Shown in pieces: positions 8,757-18,296 of a stretch of 64,000 bases of DNA; the stretch's first letter is position 1, and each line of letters starts with the position of its first letter. The translations under genes and the position numbers were made by a program. The stretch covers positions 93,492-157,491 of the forward strand of contig BGKB01000165.1 in assembly GCA_003116975.1 (NCBI GenBank), given 5' to 3'. Below the pieces are notes generated by a model. It ran no database searches. It was not told the DNA's origin and was given only the letters and a program-made list of their open reading frames with translations. This DNA is from Aurantiochytrium sp. KH105 (taxonomy: Eukaryota > Sar > Bigyra > Thraustochytrida > Thraustochytriidae).

Positions 8757-9431
8757 TCAGAAGCGGCGAGTGCGTCCAGCTCTTCCAGCGTCTTCTTCAC
8801 CTTCTCCTCTAGCTTCCTCTGCCTCTTCGCGGCGTCTCTTGCGATTCGCAGCTGCTCTACGTCCGTTATGACTTGCCACAAGGAGCGTCGTGATAGCGAG
8901 CAGGTCGTCGGCGTCGGCTGTGCACATGTCGCTGCACTGGCTGTGAACCACGACCCGAGCCCCAAATTTCGCAAAGATCTGCTCCAGGATGGGGTATCCA
9001 ACACGCGCAAGCCTGTCCTTGTGCAAGACGACAACTTCCTTGAGACTTCGGTTGAAAGCGAGGTCCAAAAGGGCTTGCAGGCCTTTCCGACGGAAATTGG
9101 CGGCAGGTCCGGTATCCCAGATGACGCGGTGATCGGGGTATGCTCGACTGAGCTCAGCGACCTGTCGTTCGAGGTCGCCACGCTGCTTCGCGGAAGAGAC
9201 CCGTGCGTATATGACGCACTGTCCGTCTCCGGCGTCGGCACGCGGAAGCCCGACGAGCTCGAAGACATCAGAGACGCAATAGCATCGCTTTCCACCAGGG
9301 AGACGAATCAAGCGGATACGTTTGCTGTCGGCGCTTTTACGTAAAAAGTCTTGCGACACACCCAGACGTTCCACGAAGTATTTACCGGACCTGAAGACGG
9401 GTTCTGCCCGACCCCCACTCACGTCAGACAT
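8757..9431 (-). CDS. tnpA: IS607-family serine recombinase (TnpA)
   Basis: 224 aa, normal for IS607 TnpA. Residues about 15-62 form a MerR-like helix-turn-helix (RLGVS...RLPGGKR). The catalytic domain begins at CVIYARVSS, with Ser79 as the expected nucleophile and Arg77 beside it. DLERQ (87-91), FRRKGL (113-118) and KDRLARVG (138-145) are the other signature blocks; the conserved core ends near HNGRR (188-192). The usual D-GSG loop reads DTGPA. The last 30 residues are an Arg/Glu/Gly tail that overlaps a convincing coiled coil in the tnpB frame. The enzyme cuts and joins DNA at element ends without target duplication. No interrupting stop or missing catalytic residue is seen, so the copy looks intact and fairly recent. 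Confidence 0.92.
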   Translation of the reverse strand: MSDVSGGRAEPVFRSGKYFVERLGVSQDFLRKSADSKRIRLIRLPGGKRCYCVSDVFELVGLPRADAGDGQCVIYARVSSAKQRGDLERQVAELSRAYPDHRVIWDTGPAANFRRKGLQALLDLAFNRSLKEVVVLHKDRLARVGYPILEQIFAKFGARVVVHSQCSDMCTADADDLLAITTLLVASHNGRRAAANRKRRREEAEEARGEGEEDAGRAGRTRRF

Positions 9432-9462
9432 GCGTGGGTGAGGTCTCGTTTCGGTTTTGCTG

Positions 9463-9476
9463 CCCGACCTTTCGGG
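9463..9476 (-). repeat. Short hairpin upstream of tnpA
   Basis: CCCGA at 9463-9467 and TCGGG at 9472-9476 pair around CCTT, about 30 bp before the tnpA start. It may be part of the proximal transposon end. Confidence 0.3.
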
Positions 9477-9606
9477 TTTGCTGGATCACCAAACAGCGTA
9501 GACGATCCGAGCTTCTGGAAGGAATACTCGAATCAATACAATCCGCGCTAATATTGTATATAGCTTTGTTCACCAATGATCGTTTGATTAGTATATTCGT
9601 TCCTAC

Positions 9607-9660
9607 CCTAACGACCTAACGACCGTCGTTAGTGAATAGGTTTGCAAAGCTAACGTTAAC
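9607..9660 (-). repeat. CTAACGA direct and inverted repeats, proximal end of IS607 element
   Basis: CTAACGA occurs at 9608-9614 and 9616-9622, and its inverted copy TCGTTAG at 9626-9632, only three bases from the second. A further CTAACG starts near 9650 inside a small palindrome. IS607 recombinases bind several short sites at each end, so these are candidate TnpA sites. The outer boundary is not defined. Confidence 0.4.
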
Positions 9661-10395
9661 AAAACTATTTTCTAACCTATCGGCATGGCAATGCCGACGA
9701 CGGGGATAAAAACGATGCGAGAGCTAGAAGACACGACTCGGGAGGTGGGGTCGAACGGAATAGCAGCAGCGGCAGCACATGCCATGGATGATAAATTGTA
9801 TCAGCTTTTTTTTATTTATTTAGTATAGTAGTCAGGTATCATCGAAGTACGAGGGGAGTACGTCGTCGTATTGTCAAAAGATTGTGCGTACGTACAGAGA
9901 GGCAAGGAAGGAAGGAAGGAAGGAACGAGGCAGCATGCCAAATGACGGTGTGGAACGAAGAGCATTTGCCGTCAGGGATTGTTGTCCAAATCCTCACCTT
10001 TGCGAAAAGGATGTTGTTCGTGGCGGCGACATGAGCGCGTTGCCACGAGGGGTTATATTATCCGGAGTGGGTGTTGAAGGCCACTATCATAGTCAAAACA
10101 GCGGGTTTAGCGGCGACCACCCGGAATGTCGGAAAAGACAAAGTCCTCTTGCTCGCTCCCACATTGTAGAGGGAAGCTTTATAAATTTGACAAGGAGAAG
10201 GAGGAAGAGGGGAAGCACTTGATAATGCGCATGAAGACAAAGTCAGTGAGTCTTCTCTCTCCTCTCCTCTCCTCTTGTCTCATCTCGTCATGCGTCAAAA
10301 TGGACGTCCCCTTCAGTTGTCTTTGGTCTCTCACCTCCTGTTGAAGGCAATGCAGACATAAACACGCACACAGGGTTGATCAGGCGGAGAATACA
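9661..10395. other. Gap between IS607 element and AP2 gene
   Basis: This 735-bp gap lies downstream of the AP2 gene on the minus strand. It contains a T-rich run near 9807-9825, GGAA repeats near 9905-9925 and CT-rich sequence near 10250-10280. No coding frame here resembles a protein. Confidence 0.5.
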
Positions 10396-11478
10396 TTACA
10401 CGGCAACGGCAGTGAAGCCGCTCGGAGCTTCGTTGGGAAAGTTGAGGCAGGCACGCTTCTCGTGGTACTGGATGGCAGCTTTGTCATAAGCACGTGCAGC
10501 CGACAGCTCATCCTTGAAGCGCCCGAGGTAAATGACCTTGGGTCCCACACGAATGCGCGACTGGAAACGACCGTCCTTGCTGCAGCGCGAGACGCCACGG
10601 TATTGGGAAGACTGCTCGCGACTGCGCTGGGATGCCTTTTTGGCGGCCTTGGAGGTCGGCGAGGGGGCCACGGACCTGGGCGAAGGGGTTGCCTTGCGCG
10701 TGGCCTTGTGCATGCGCTTCAACTTTTTGGTTTCGGGCGCGGTGAGGCTCGTTGAGGCCGGGCGCGAGAGGGACGCCGAGGCCTTACGGGACTTGGTCTT
10801 GGCAGGCACCGTGGAGTTGCGGCGCGCCGAAGGGGCGGTGGCCGAGATGTTGGCGGAGGGAAGACCTTCGCTGAGATTGGCCGAGGGCAGTTGCGCAGCA
10901 CGCGGAAGAAAGTTTGGCATCAACAGTTGCGAAGCGAAGAGCACGGAGCTCTTACGCCGACGCGAAGCGGGGCCCTGTGAGGCACCGCCGTTCGCGGTGT
11001 TGGACTCTGTTCCGAGGGCCAAATGTCCCCAATCCGTGTCGAGAGGGCCGGGAAAGTCTGCGTTCAACTCCAAGCCGGCAAGCCAGTTGTTGGCGGGGTC
11101 CTCATATCCCGTGACCTGGAGAGAGGCTGCGCTGGGGTTGAAGATTTGACCAAAGGACATGGGCGAGAAACCGGCAGCGGTGGGAGCAAAGTGATGCTGG
11201 TTGTTGAAGTTGATGTGGGTGGTGATTGCGTTCGTCGTGCTGATTGGGGCAAAACCTGCAGCAGCGTTAAAGAAGGCCTCCTGGGTCGGGGTGTGATGGG
11301 CCGGGTCCACGTCGACGATGGGGTTGGCGTCTCCGAGTTCTTCGTTCGTGACATTCCAGAAGGCGGGGCCGTTGTCCACGCCGGCTTCGATAAAGCCCAT
11401 GTCCATGCTTTCGGGCGTGGGCGGGTGTTCCGTGGCCATGGAGGCCTTGCTCGAGAACTCAAAGGTGTCCTTCGTCAT
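10396..11478 (-). CDS. AP2/ERF-domain transcription factor
   Basis: 360 aa from the ATG at 11478 (MTKDTFEF). The frame continues upstream to 11730, but that part is Arg-rich and reads through a CGCACG repeat. The single AP2 domain lies at the C-terminus (about 294-350): YRGVSRCSKDGRFQSRI, then YLGRFKDELSAARAYDKAAI and a final LNFP. These match the three-strand plus helix AP2 fold, with YRG and the AARAYD helix. It is preceded by a basic Ser/Lys/Arg/Pro-rich stretch likely to act in nuclear import or DNA contact. The N-terminal 200 residues are Asn/Ala/Pro/Thr-rich and acidic in places, as in activation regions. Targets are unknown. A 6.8-kb non-coding stretch separates it from the divergent DHHC gene. 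Confidence 0.88.
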   Translation of the reverse strand: MTKDTFEFSSKASMATEHPPTPESMDMGFIEAGVDNGPAFWNVTNEELGDANPIVDVDPAHHTPTQEAFFNAAAGFAPISTTNAITTHINFNNQHHFAPTAAGFSPMSFGQIFNPSAASLQVTGYEDPANNWLAGLELNADFPGPLDTDWGHLALGTESNTANGGASQGPASRRRKSSVLFASQLLMPNFLPRAAQLPSANLSEGLPSANISATAPSARRNSTVPAKTKSRKASASLSRPASTSLTAPETKKLKRMHKATRKATPSPRSVAPSPTSKAAKKASQRSREQSSQYRGVSRCSKDGRFQSRIRVGPKVIYLGRFKDELSAARAYDKAAIQYHEKRACLNFPNEAPSGFTAVAV

Positions 11479-12220
11479 GGTGCTCGACGAGAAGGAATAG
11501 GCTTCTGCGTGGCTCTCCAGCAGATTATCCTTGTCGAGGCTTAAGCGCTCGGCGCTTTCACTCAAGCAAGCACGCACGCACGCACGCACGTCCGCACGCA
11601 CGTACACGAATAGACGTGAGCGGCTGAATGAAACTCGCTGCCTTGAAGGTCGGCCGCGGCGAGGTGTATACGAGGTCTGCCCGGCGCTGTCCGCACGTGC
11701 CGCCCTCTGCCCCCTGGCTCCCCTCTGCAAATCCTTCCCGCAGGCCTCTGCCCCTCGATCTTTCCAGTGGCGCCCGTCCCCGCTGCGGGTCCGAGCCGTC
11801 AGGACCCCAAGTCCCTACCCTCCACTTCCCTCTGCGCGATCCCCAGAGGCACGCATTTCTAGTGGCGCAAAGAGGACAGCCATCTGCACGCGCTCCGCCT
11901 TTATTCTGTCTCATCGGGACGGTCAACGCTCGTCCCTGCTGCCTCGTCGGCGTTGCGCGGCGGAGGAGGTGATTTTTCATATTTTCATTCCTCCCTCACT
12001 TTTCCTTGGATTTTTTTCTTTTCTTTTCTTCAATTTCTTTTTCTTTTCTTTTCTTACTTTTCTTTCTTTTTTTTCTTTTTTTTCTGGCTCGGATCGGCGG
12101 CACGCGCGTGCAGCTGCAGGACGCAGTGCGCCGCTCTGCCCGGCCATGGCGGCCACGCACGCCCCGTCTGCGCCGTCGCTCGTGCCTGGCTTCACATCAG
12201 CCGCAAGCCACATGCCACTG

Positions 12221-12255
12221 CCAAGCCAAGCCAAGCCAAGCCAAGCCAAGCCAAG
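12221..12255 (+). repeat. (CCAAG)7 pentanucleotide repeat
   Basis: Seven perfect copies of CCAAG, followed by degenerate copies to about 12280. Non-coding. Confidence 0.95.
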
Positions 12256-13827
12256 CCCAAGCCAGCCAAGTTGGTGTCCTCGTTCTCGCGCCCGTGTTCC
12301 ACGCGCGCGCCTCCGCGGTCGTTCTTCCCTTGTCTCCGGGCGGAGGTGGAGGGAGGAAGAAGGGCGCTTGAGGAAGGCGCGAAGACAGGAAGGACGCCGG
12401 CCCACCAACCAGGAAGGAGGATTGAGGAAGGAGGCAGGGCAGGAAGAAAGGAAGGAAGGAAAGAATGCGGCCGGACGCCGGCCAGCCAGAGCTCATCATC
12501 ATCATCGGCCAGGGTCCTCATCATTAGGCGGAACAGCTTGGACGCTCGCTTGGTTGCTTGGTTGCTTGCTTGGTCGAAGAAAAGAAACTTAAAGAACGCG
12601 AGGCAGCCGAGCTTACGCATTTTCCTCTTTTACCAGAGCTCGCTCCCCACGGCGGAGGGTTGGTTGGTTGTCAATCTTTTTGGCTTCTGGAGCAGGAGGA
12701 GGAGGGACCGGCAACCGCGGCCCGTGCGGCGGCACTGAGCACGCATTCATTTCAATCGCCATGAATTTATTTCCATTGCTTGGTTCTTTGCCTTGCCTTG
12801 CCTTGTCTTGCATCGCTTGGCACGACAAGCTTCAAGTCGCTGGCGGTGGTCGATCGTTTTTTCGATTGGACGAGTGACCGACCGAGCCGGACGAAGGGGA
12901 AGCTCGCCCCTCTGGAGGCGATCTGACGAAGACTGGTCAACCTCAGGTGAAGGCGAGGAAGGCCGCGGGCATCGCGGGCGAAGAGGATCGATCGTGCAAT
13001 GCGAGAGACGGTGAAATGGACCTGCTCGAGAGGAAGTAGTGCATGGAGCAGCAGCCACCAGTGCAGCTAGCTGGCCGGCTGGCTGGGCTCGGCCGGGGTG
13101 GCGTGGCATGCCGCGTCGAAGCGTCGCAGCCTGGTCGGAGGACGAAAGTGAATCAGCCTCGAGCTTGAGCTTTGAGACCGTCCGCGGCGCGCGGCGCGCA
13201 GCGTTCGGGCCGGTCTTGGTCGTGTCCTTTTTCTCCAAATTCTTCAGCCAGATTCTTCGACAAAAGCCTGGCGAAGAATCTGAGGATGGACCTGCACTTG
13301 GATTTGGAAAAGGTCGAAGAAGAAGAGCTCGATCTTCATGGCTTCTGGCTTCTTTCTTTCTGGCTGCACCATCCTGATCACATCAAATACCAACCAACCA
13401 TGCCAACAGCAACTTGAAGCAAGTCTTGCAGCCAAACGCCTTGGAGGCCGTCGTTGTCGCCGCCTTCCCCGCCACGCCACGCTCCAACGCAGGGTAGGTA
13501 TGGTCGTTCGTACCTGCGGCGGGAGCGCAAGGATGCGAAGCTAGCCTCTGCTGCTACGCGTCGAGAGTCCTCGGCACGCCACCGGTCTCATTTCTTCACC
13601 ATCCCGGCCACAAGAACGTACGTCAGGACAGTACCCAGCTGGCAGGCAGGCACCCAGCTGCCGCTGCAGCTGCAGCCAGGGTAGGCAGGCCGCGCCGCCG
13701 CTGCTGGCCTCTCTATCCCCGGCCTCGCCACGCCGCCCGGCCTCGCCACGCGCTGCGCCCGTGCTCTGCACGCGCTGGTCCTGGCTTGGCTCTCCTCCGC
13801 GTCCCTCTCTCTCTAAATCTTTCTCCC

Positions 13828-13851
13828 CTCTCTCTCTCTCTCTCTCTCTCT
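13828..13851 (+). repeat. (TC)n dinucleotide run
   Basis: About twelve TC units followed by TATCTACAG, which resembles a 3' splice site although no coding exon follows. Confidence 0.9.
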
Positions 13852-14341
13852 ATCTACAGCTACCGGCAATGTGACCCGCGCGTGCCGCAGAGAGAGCGCC
13901 GCCGCGCCGGAGACCGTGACCCGAGGTGCTGCGCGGCCGCGGTAGACGGGCAGGCAGCCGGCAGGCAGGCAGACGGGGGCGCGCAGGCCCGCGGGAGCAG
14001 CTTGTGCGGGACCGGCGGCGCGGGCCGGCTGGCTGGCTTGGCGGCGGCTGGGGACGATGGAGTTGAGCAGCAGCGCGAGCATCTTTCCTTGCGCCGCAGC
14101 GGCCGCGAGCGAGCCCTCCCAGCCACAGCGGGCGGGAGGCGCACGCGAGCCTGCAGGCAGCCGAGCCTTGGGGGCTCGCGTTGGGCTGGGTTGCTCGCGC
14201 GCGTACGGTCGAGTGGCCGGGAGTGGAGTCGGGGATCGGAGCCGTCGCCTCCGCGTGAGTTAGCCTACTAGGCCGGGCTAGCTTCTTTCATAATCACAAA
14301 AAAATGGGAAACTCATCACTGTCAACCAGCTCGGGGTGCCC

Positions 14342-14371
14342 GCAAGGCAAGGCAAGGCAAGGCAAGGCAAG
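14342..14371 (+). repeat. (GCAAG)6 pentanucleotide repeat
   Basis: Six perfect copies in the repeat-rich gap. Non-coding. Confidence 0.95.
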
Positions 14372-15795
14372 GCTGCCTGCCACGCGGTCGGCCGGACGAA
14401 CGGCCGTGCGCTACGAGAGCGATGCGACCGTCGAGGAGAGCAGCTCAGCCGAGCCGAGCCGAGCCAAACCGAGCCGGGGCGGCGCGGAACGAAAGCGGAG
14501 TGTGTCGAAGTGGCCTTGACTGTGACCATGGTTCTCGACACCTCGGGCCTCGCCTCAATGCAAGCCGACAGCCACCAGCCAAATATGAAATAAATCGATC
14601 AAAGTCACTCGCCAAATCAACAAATCCATGCGTCCGTTTCTCCATCCATGGCATGTATATTCGGGATTCGCCACGAAGCGGCCGTGGTTGTGGCGCCTGA
14701 GCTCCCACCTCCTCGCAGAGAATGCGAGAGAGAGAGGAGCAACAAGGCAGGCGGTGGCGGAGCGAGGCCAAAGGCGGGCTCCTCCCGCGTCGTTCATTCT
14801 TTTTCCTTCTTCCTTGCTTCTTCCTTCTTCCTTTTTTCTTTTTCTTTTTCCTTTTTCTTTTCTTTATCCTTATCTTTTCTTTCTTTTTATCATTCGTTCG
14901 TGCGTTCGTTCGTTCGTTCGTGTATTGACGGTCCGCGGCTTTTCCTGCCGCCCAAACTAGACGCGCGCTCGCTCACAGGCCGAAGCGGGCTGCCAGTAGC
15001 TCTCGACCTAGCTCGCTGGCCGGCTGGGACGTATCGCAGCAGAGGAGGCAGGCGGCTGGCGGCTGGCTGGCGCACTGTCAAAAGCGACGAGGCGGATAGA
15101 ATTTGAGAATTTGGAACGCAATGCAATACAATACCAGACGATTGGGAATCACCAGGTTCGAGAGCAACCAACTGGCTGTTGCCCGAGCCGATTTCTTTCT
15201 CCAACCTACCAATCCACTAACCAACCAACCATGGAATTGGTGGACGATTCTTTGGAGTGATTTTTGCTTGTGCATTGCCATTTGTCCCCACAAGATAGAT
15301 GTCCGGCTGGCTGGGTATTTCGAAAATTCAAGCGAGGCTAATGGGACAGTGATGCCTGCGCCTAACCAAGAGGCGAAGCGGAGGAAGCCCGCGGCCGCGC
15401 AGACACCGCACGCGCTCCTTCCTGCCAAGCCGGAGACCAGATGCCAGATGCGGTGCAGATCGACGCCGATGGCGCAAGATTCCTCGTCCTTCGCGGTGCA
15501 GCACCGTGACGGCCCCGCGCCGCGGAGTCAGGGCGCTGGCCAGCTGACCGGCCGACCGGCCTGCCTGCAGCTAGCTGGCTGGTTGCAAGCCAGCTCTTTC
15601 TCATGGCCTAACCACCGACCAGCACGGCCTCGGCCCGACGAGACACTTCATTCTGCGCTACACCGCGCGATGCACCGCGCTCAGCCCCACGATGCACAGC
15701 ACTCGATTCTGCGATGCACCGCGCGTTGCGGCAGACAGGGACGCCAGCCCGCTAGCCCGCCAGCCAGGCGAGGCAACGGAGCCCCATCTGGCCCT

Positions 15796-15848
15796 TCAAG
15801 TTCAACAACAAATTGCGGCCAAGCATCAAGTTCAACAACAAATTGCGG
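15796..15848 (+). repeat. Tandem duplication, 30-bp period
   Basis: A 23-bp unit beginning TCAAGTTCAACAAC is identical at 15796-15818 and 15826-15848, with 7 bp between. It is a local tandem duplication in the repeat-rich gap. Confidence 0.9.
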
Positions 15849-16853
15849 AGCAGTGACTGCGGCCGCAGCGCGTGCAGGAGCGCTGTGCACGCGCTGCCCT
15901 TTCTTTCTTTTTCTTTCTTTTCTTGTATGGTCACATCACTGGTAGTAAATCGTTAGTTAGGCATCACCGCAAAGATAAACTGTGGGGATTTGCGGTGCAC
16001 GTGCTGGCAGACGGCCCCAATGGCCTCCGGCAACTATGCAGAAGAAGGAGGAGTCAAGGCTATTTGACGCCACGGTGATTCGATTGGCGGGTAGATTATT
16101 TTATAATGTGATTGTGATTCGATGAGCAATTCCATTCGATTCATATCAGTCCGGTTCGGTTCGCTGGTAGCAGGGCCAGCCTGGCCGAGCCTGAGCCTGA
16201 GCTGAGCCATGGCCACTACAGCAGTGGCAGCAGCTGTAGAAGCAGCAGTAGAGTTTCCTTTTCAATTCTTCTCTCCTTTGATCCGTCGCTCCTCCCCTTG
16301 CCTGCAGCCAACCATTCAACCAACCAATCATCGACCGAAGGAAAGCTCAAGTCGCCACGCTGCTCCCTCCGGTCCGCCGCCCTGGCCAGCCGGCGGCGGC
16401 TGGCCGACGCGTCGGTCGTTTCTGCGTTCCTACGTGCGTTCGCTGCTGCAACCGTGCGGCGCGTGCGCGCGGTGCGGCAGCGAGGATCTTGTGATCGGCA
16501 GCGGTGGTGTGGAAGGCAGCTGCAGCACAGACAGCAGCAGCAGGGCAGAGGCCCCACCCACGTCTACACCGCCAATGATAGGGAAAAAGGGACGAGAACC
16601 GCGAGGCCACACTTCTCTGGCAGCGCGTGCCGCACCGTCATCGCCTACGCGTCGCGCCCGGGATGGTTCGATGCGGCACGGATCTAGTGATCCTCTCTGC
16701 CGATCGCTGTCGGCACCGCCCGGGCAAGAGGTCGCGAGTCCGATACTCGCGGCCGCTTGTGGTCGCGAGGCGAGGCGAGGCAAGAATTTCGAAAAACTCC
16801 TCTGGACGATAAGCCAAGAATAAATATAAAAGGGTCGCGCTGCGCAAAAAGCA

Positions 16854-16880
16854 CTGCTGCTGCTGCTGCTGCTGCTGCTG
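16854..16880 (+). repeat. (CTG)9 trinucleotide repeat
   Basis: Nine uninterrupted CTG units in non-coding DNA. Confidence 0.95.
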
Positions 16881-17856
16881 CTTGCTTGCTGTTGCGTCGG
16901 GCTGGCGCTCGGGCTGGCGCTCGGTCGGTCGCTCGGCTGGTCGGCAGCTAACCGCGGATTCGGGTGTCGGTCAAGCGTAGCGTTCCACTCGCCCCTCGCG
17001 CGGCCCATCTGGCGGGCAAGCGACGAGCCAACAGACCTGGCAGATCGATCGATGATCGATCGATCAATGGTCGCCAGACTCTGCATTTTACAGAAAGAAA
17101 CAAGGCAAGAAAGAAGGAAAGAAAAAAAGAAAAGAAAAGATCTCCGCACTGCAGCCAGGAGCTCGCAGATGATGGTGTGGATGATGAGCTCTCGAGATCG
17201 GCAAGTCCGTTCGACCTGCATCAGGCTGGCTGGCTGACCGGCTGACCAGCTGGCTGGCCGACCGCGATGCCTAACCCACCCACCCACCCTCGCCAAGCAC
17301 GACGAGGCGAGACGCGGCGCGGCGGCCCAGCCCGCCAGCCACACAAATTTCGGCCTCCTCCCGCCCCGCCGCCCCACCGTGACGCCGCCTCTGCTTCGCT
17401 CTGCAGTGCAGTGCGAGCCTGCCTCCAACTTGAAGCCCGCCCTCTGCAGTGCAGCTAGCAATAATTACGCTGCTGCCAGCCAGACGGTCTCGCGGTCCGT
17501 CTGCAACCGTCTTGCGGCGCGGGCGGAGCGGAGCGGCGAGTTGCTAGATCATGGCTTGCAGCGAAGGGCGGCTGGCTGGCAGGCTGGCAGGCAGGCTGGC
17601 TGGAAGGGATCGCAATTGTCATCGCCATTGCCGTCGCGTTGCCGTCGCATTGATGTGAATTGATGGATCGATTCATCGATCGTCCGACTCCCGCAAGCCA
17701 CCTCCTCCTCCTCCTCCTCCTCGTCGGCAGTGGCGCTGGCGGCGGTGCATTTGCGTTGCGCCGCCTAACTTGGGTAGCTCTTTCACCCACCACATTTTGA
17801 CAGTGGGCGATTGCGATGATGATGAGCGATGGCGATGGCGATTCTCGCGTAGCCTC

Positions 17857-17859
<3 letters not shown>

Positions 17860-17901
<42 letters not shown>
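17860..17901 (+). repeat. (CTG)14 trinucleotide repeat
   Basis: Fourteen uninterrupted CTG units, then CTT and imperfect CTG units, upstream of the DHHC gene. Confidence 0.95.
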
Positions 17902-17904
<3 letters not shown>

Positions 17905-18296
17905 CTGCTGCCGCTGCTGATTTGCTGCAGCTTTTGCTGCGCTGACGGAGAAAGATGAATTGCCACCCTACATACTACATCACAGGCCACAATCGATTCA
18001 ATTATGATGCTGTCTGTGCGTGCCGTGGCTGAAATACTGACTCCGTGGCCCCTTCTTCAAGTTGCAGGTGTCGCGATACCAGCGCGCACTGGACGGCCCG
18101 TCCCTGCGCCGCAAATAGGCCCTATTCGCGCCACCTAATAGACCGGTTCGTGCGGACTCCCCCTCCCCCGTGTGTGTGCAGGCGCGAGGCGAGGAGAACC
18201 TCCCGAGCGAGACGGCGGGAGGGAGACCCGTTGCCCCCCCCCGCGCGCGCGCTCCGGTGGCAGCAGCGCGCCAAACGGATAGCCCGCGCGGCGAAG

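Larger units (their letters stand above)
7190..9660 (-). mobile_element. IS607-type transposon with tnpA and tnpB/Fanzor-like gene
   Basis: Two minus-strand reading frames in the order recombinase then TnpB-like nuclease give the defining layout of IS607-family elements. The proximal end lies beyond the tnpA start (about 9432-9660) and contains repeated CTAACGA motifs and an inverted copy. The distal end follows the tnpB stop (about 7190-7372) and contains short perfect hairpins. The ends are approximate because IS607 elements have no terminal inverted repeats and make no target duplication that would mark them. It sits between the CLEC16A-like promoter and the 3' flank of an AP2 gene, both eukaryotic, so it appears integrated in a nuclear chromosome. 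IS607-like elements with Fanzor genes are known from eukaryotes and giant viruses. Confidence 0.85.
11479..18296. other. 6.8-kb repeat-rich intergenic stretch between divergent genes
   Basis: No reading frame here resembles a known protein; the long open frames are Arg/Pro/Ala/Ser filler expected in GC-rich repeats. The stretch is packed with simple sequence: CT-rich runs (12000-12090, 14800-14885), CCAAG and GCAAG pentamers, GGCT/CAGC tetramers (about 13060, 13640, 13960, 15040, 15560, 17225, 17575), a TC run at 13828-13851, and CTG runs at 16854 and 17860. It lies between divergent promoters and may include long 5'UTRs, regulatory DNA, non-coding RNA or short-exon genes I cannot resolve. 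Confidence 0.5.

Noticed and set aside
7373-9295. Single 640-codon TnpB starting at 9295
   Set aside because: Its first 140 codons are the shadow of the conserved recombinase in another frame; only about codon 145 onward looks real, so the CDS was placed at 8656 and the coil reported as a finding.
9607-9660. Internal telomere-like repeat
   Set aside because: CTAACGA is repeated only a few times and includes an inverted copy, unlike telomere tracts.
11531-12592. 353-codon plus-strand frame
   Set aside because: It starts in the AP2 gene's 5' flank and runs through CT and CCAAG repeats; it encodes Phe/Ser then Arg/Glu filler.
15103-15945. 280-codon plus-strand frame in the repeat-rich gap
   Set aside because: Composition follows local repeats, including the 30-bp duplication; no protein-like conservation is visible.
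16430-17461. 343-codon minus-strand frame in the repeat-rich gap
   Set aside because: Arg/Ser/Ala low complexity, crosses CAG and tetramer repeats, no recognisable domain.
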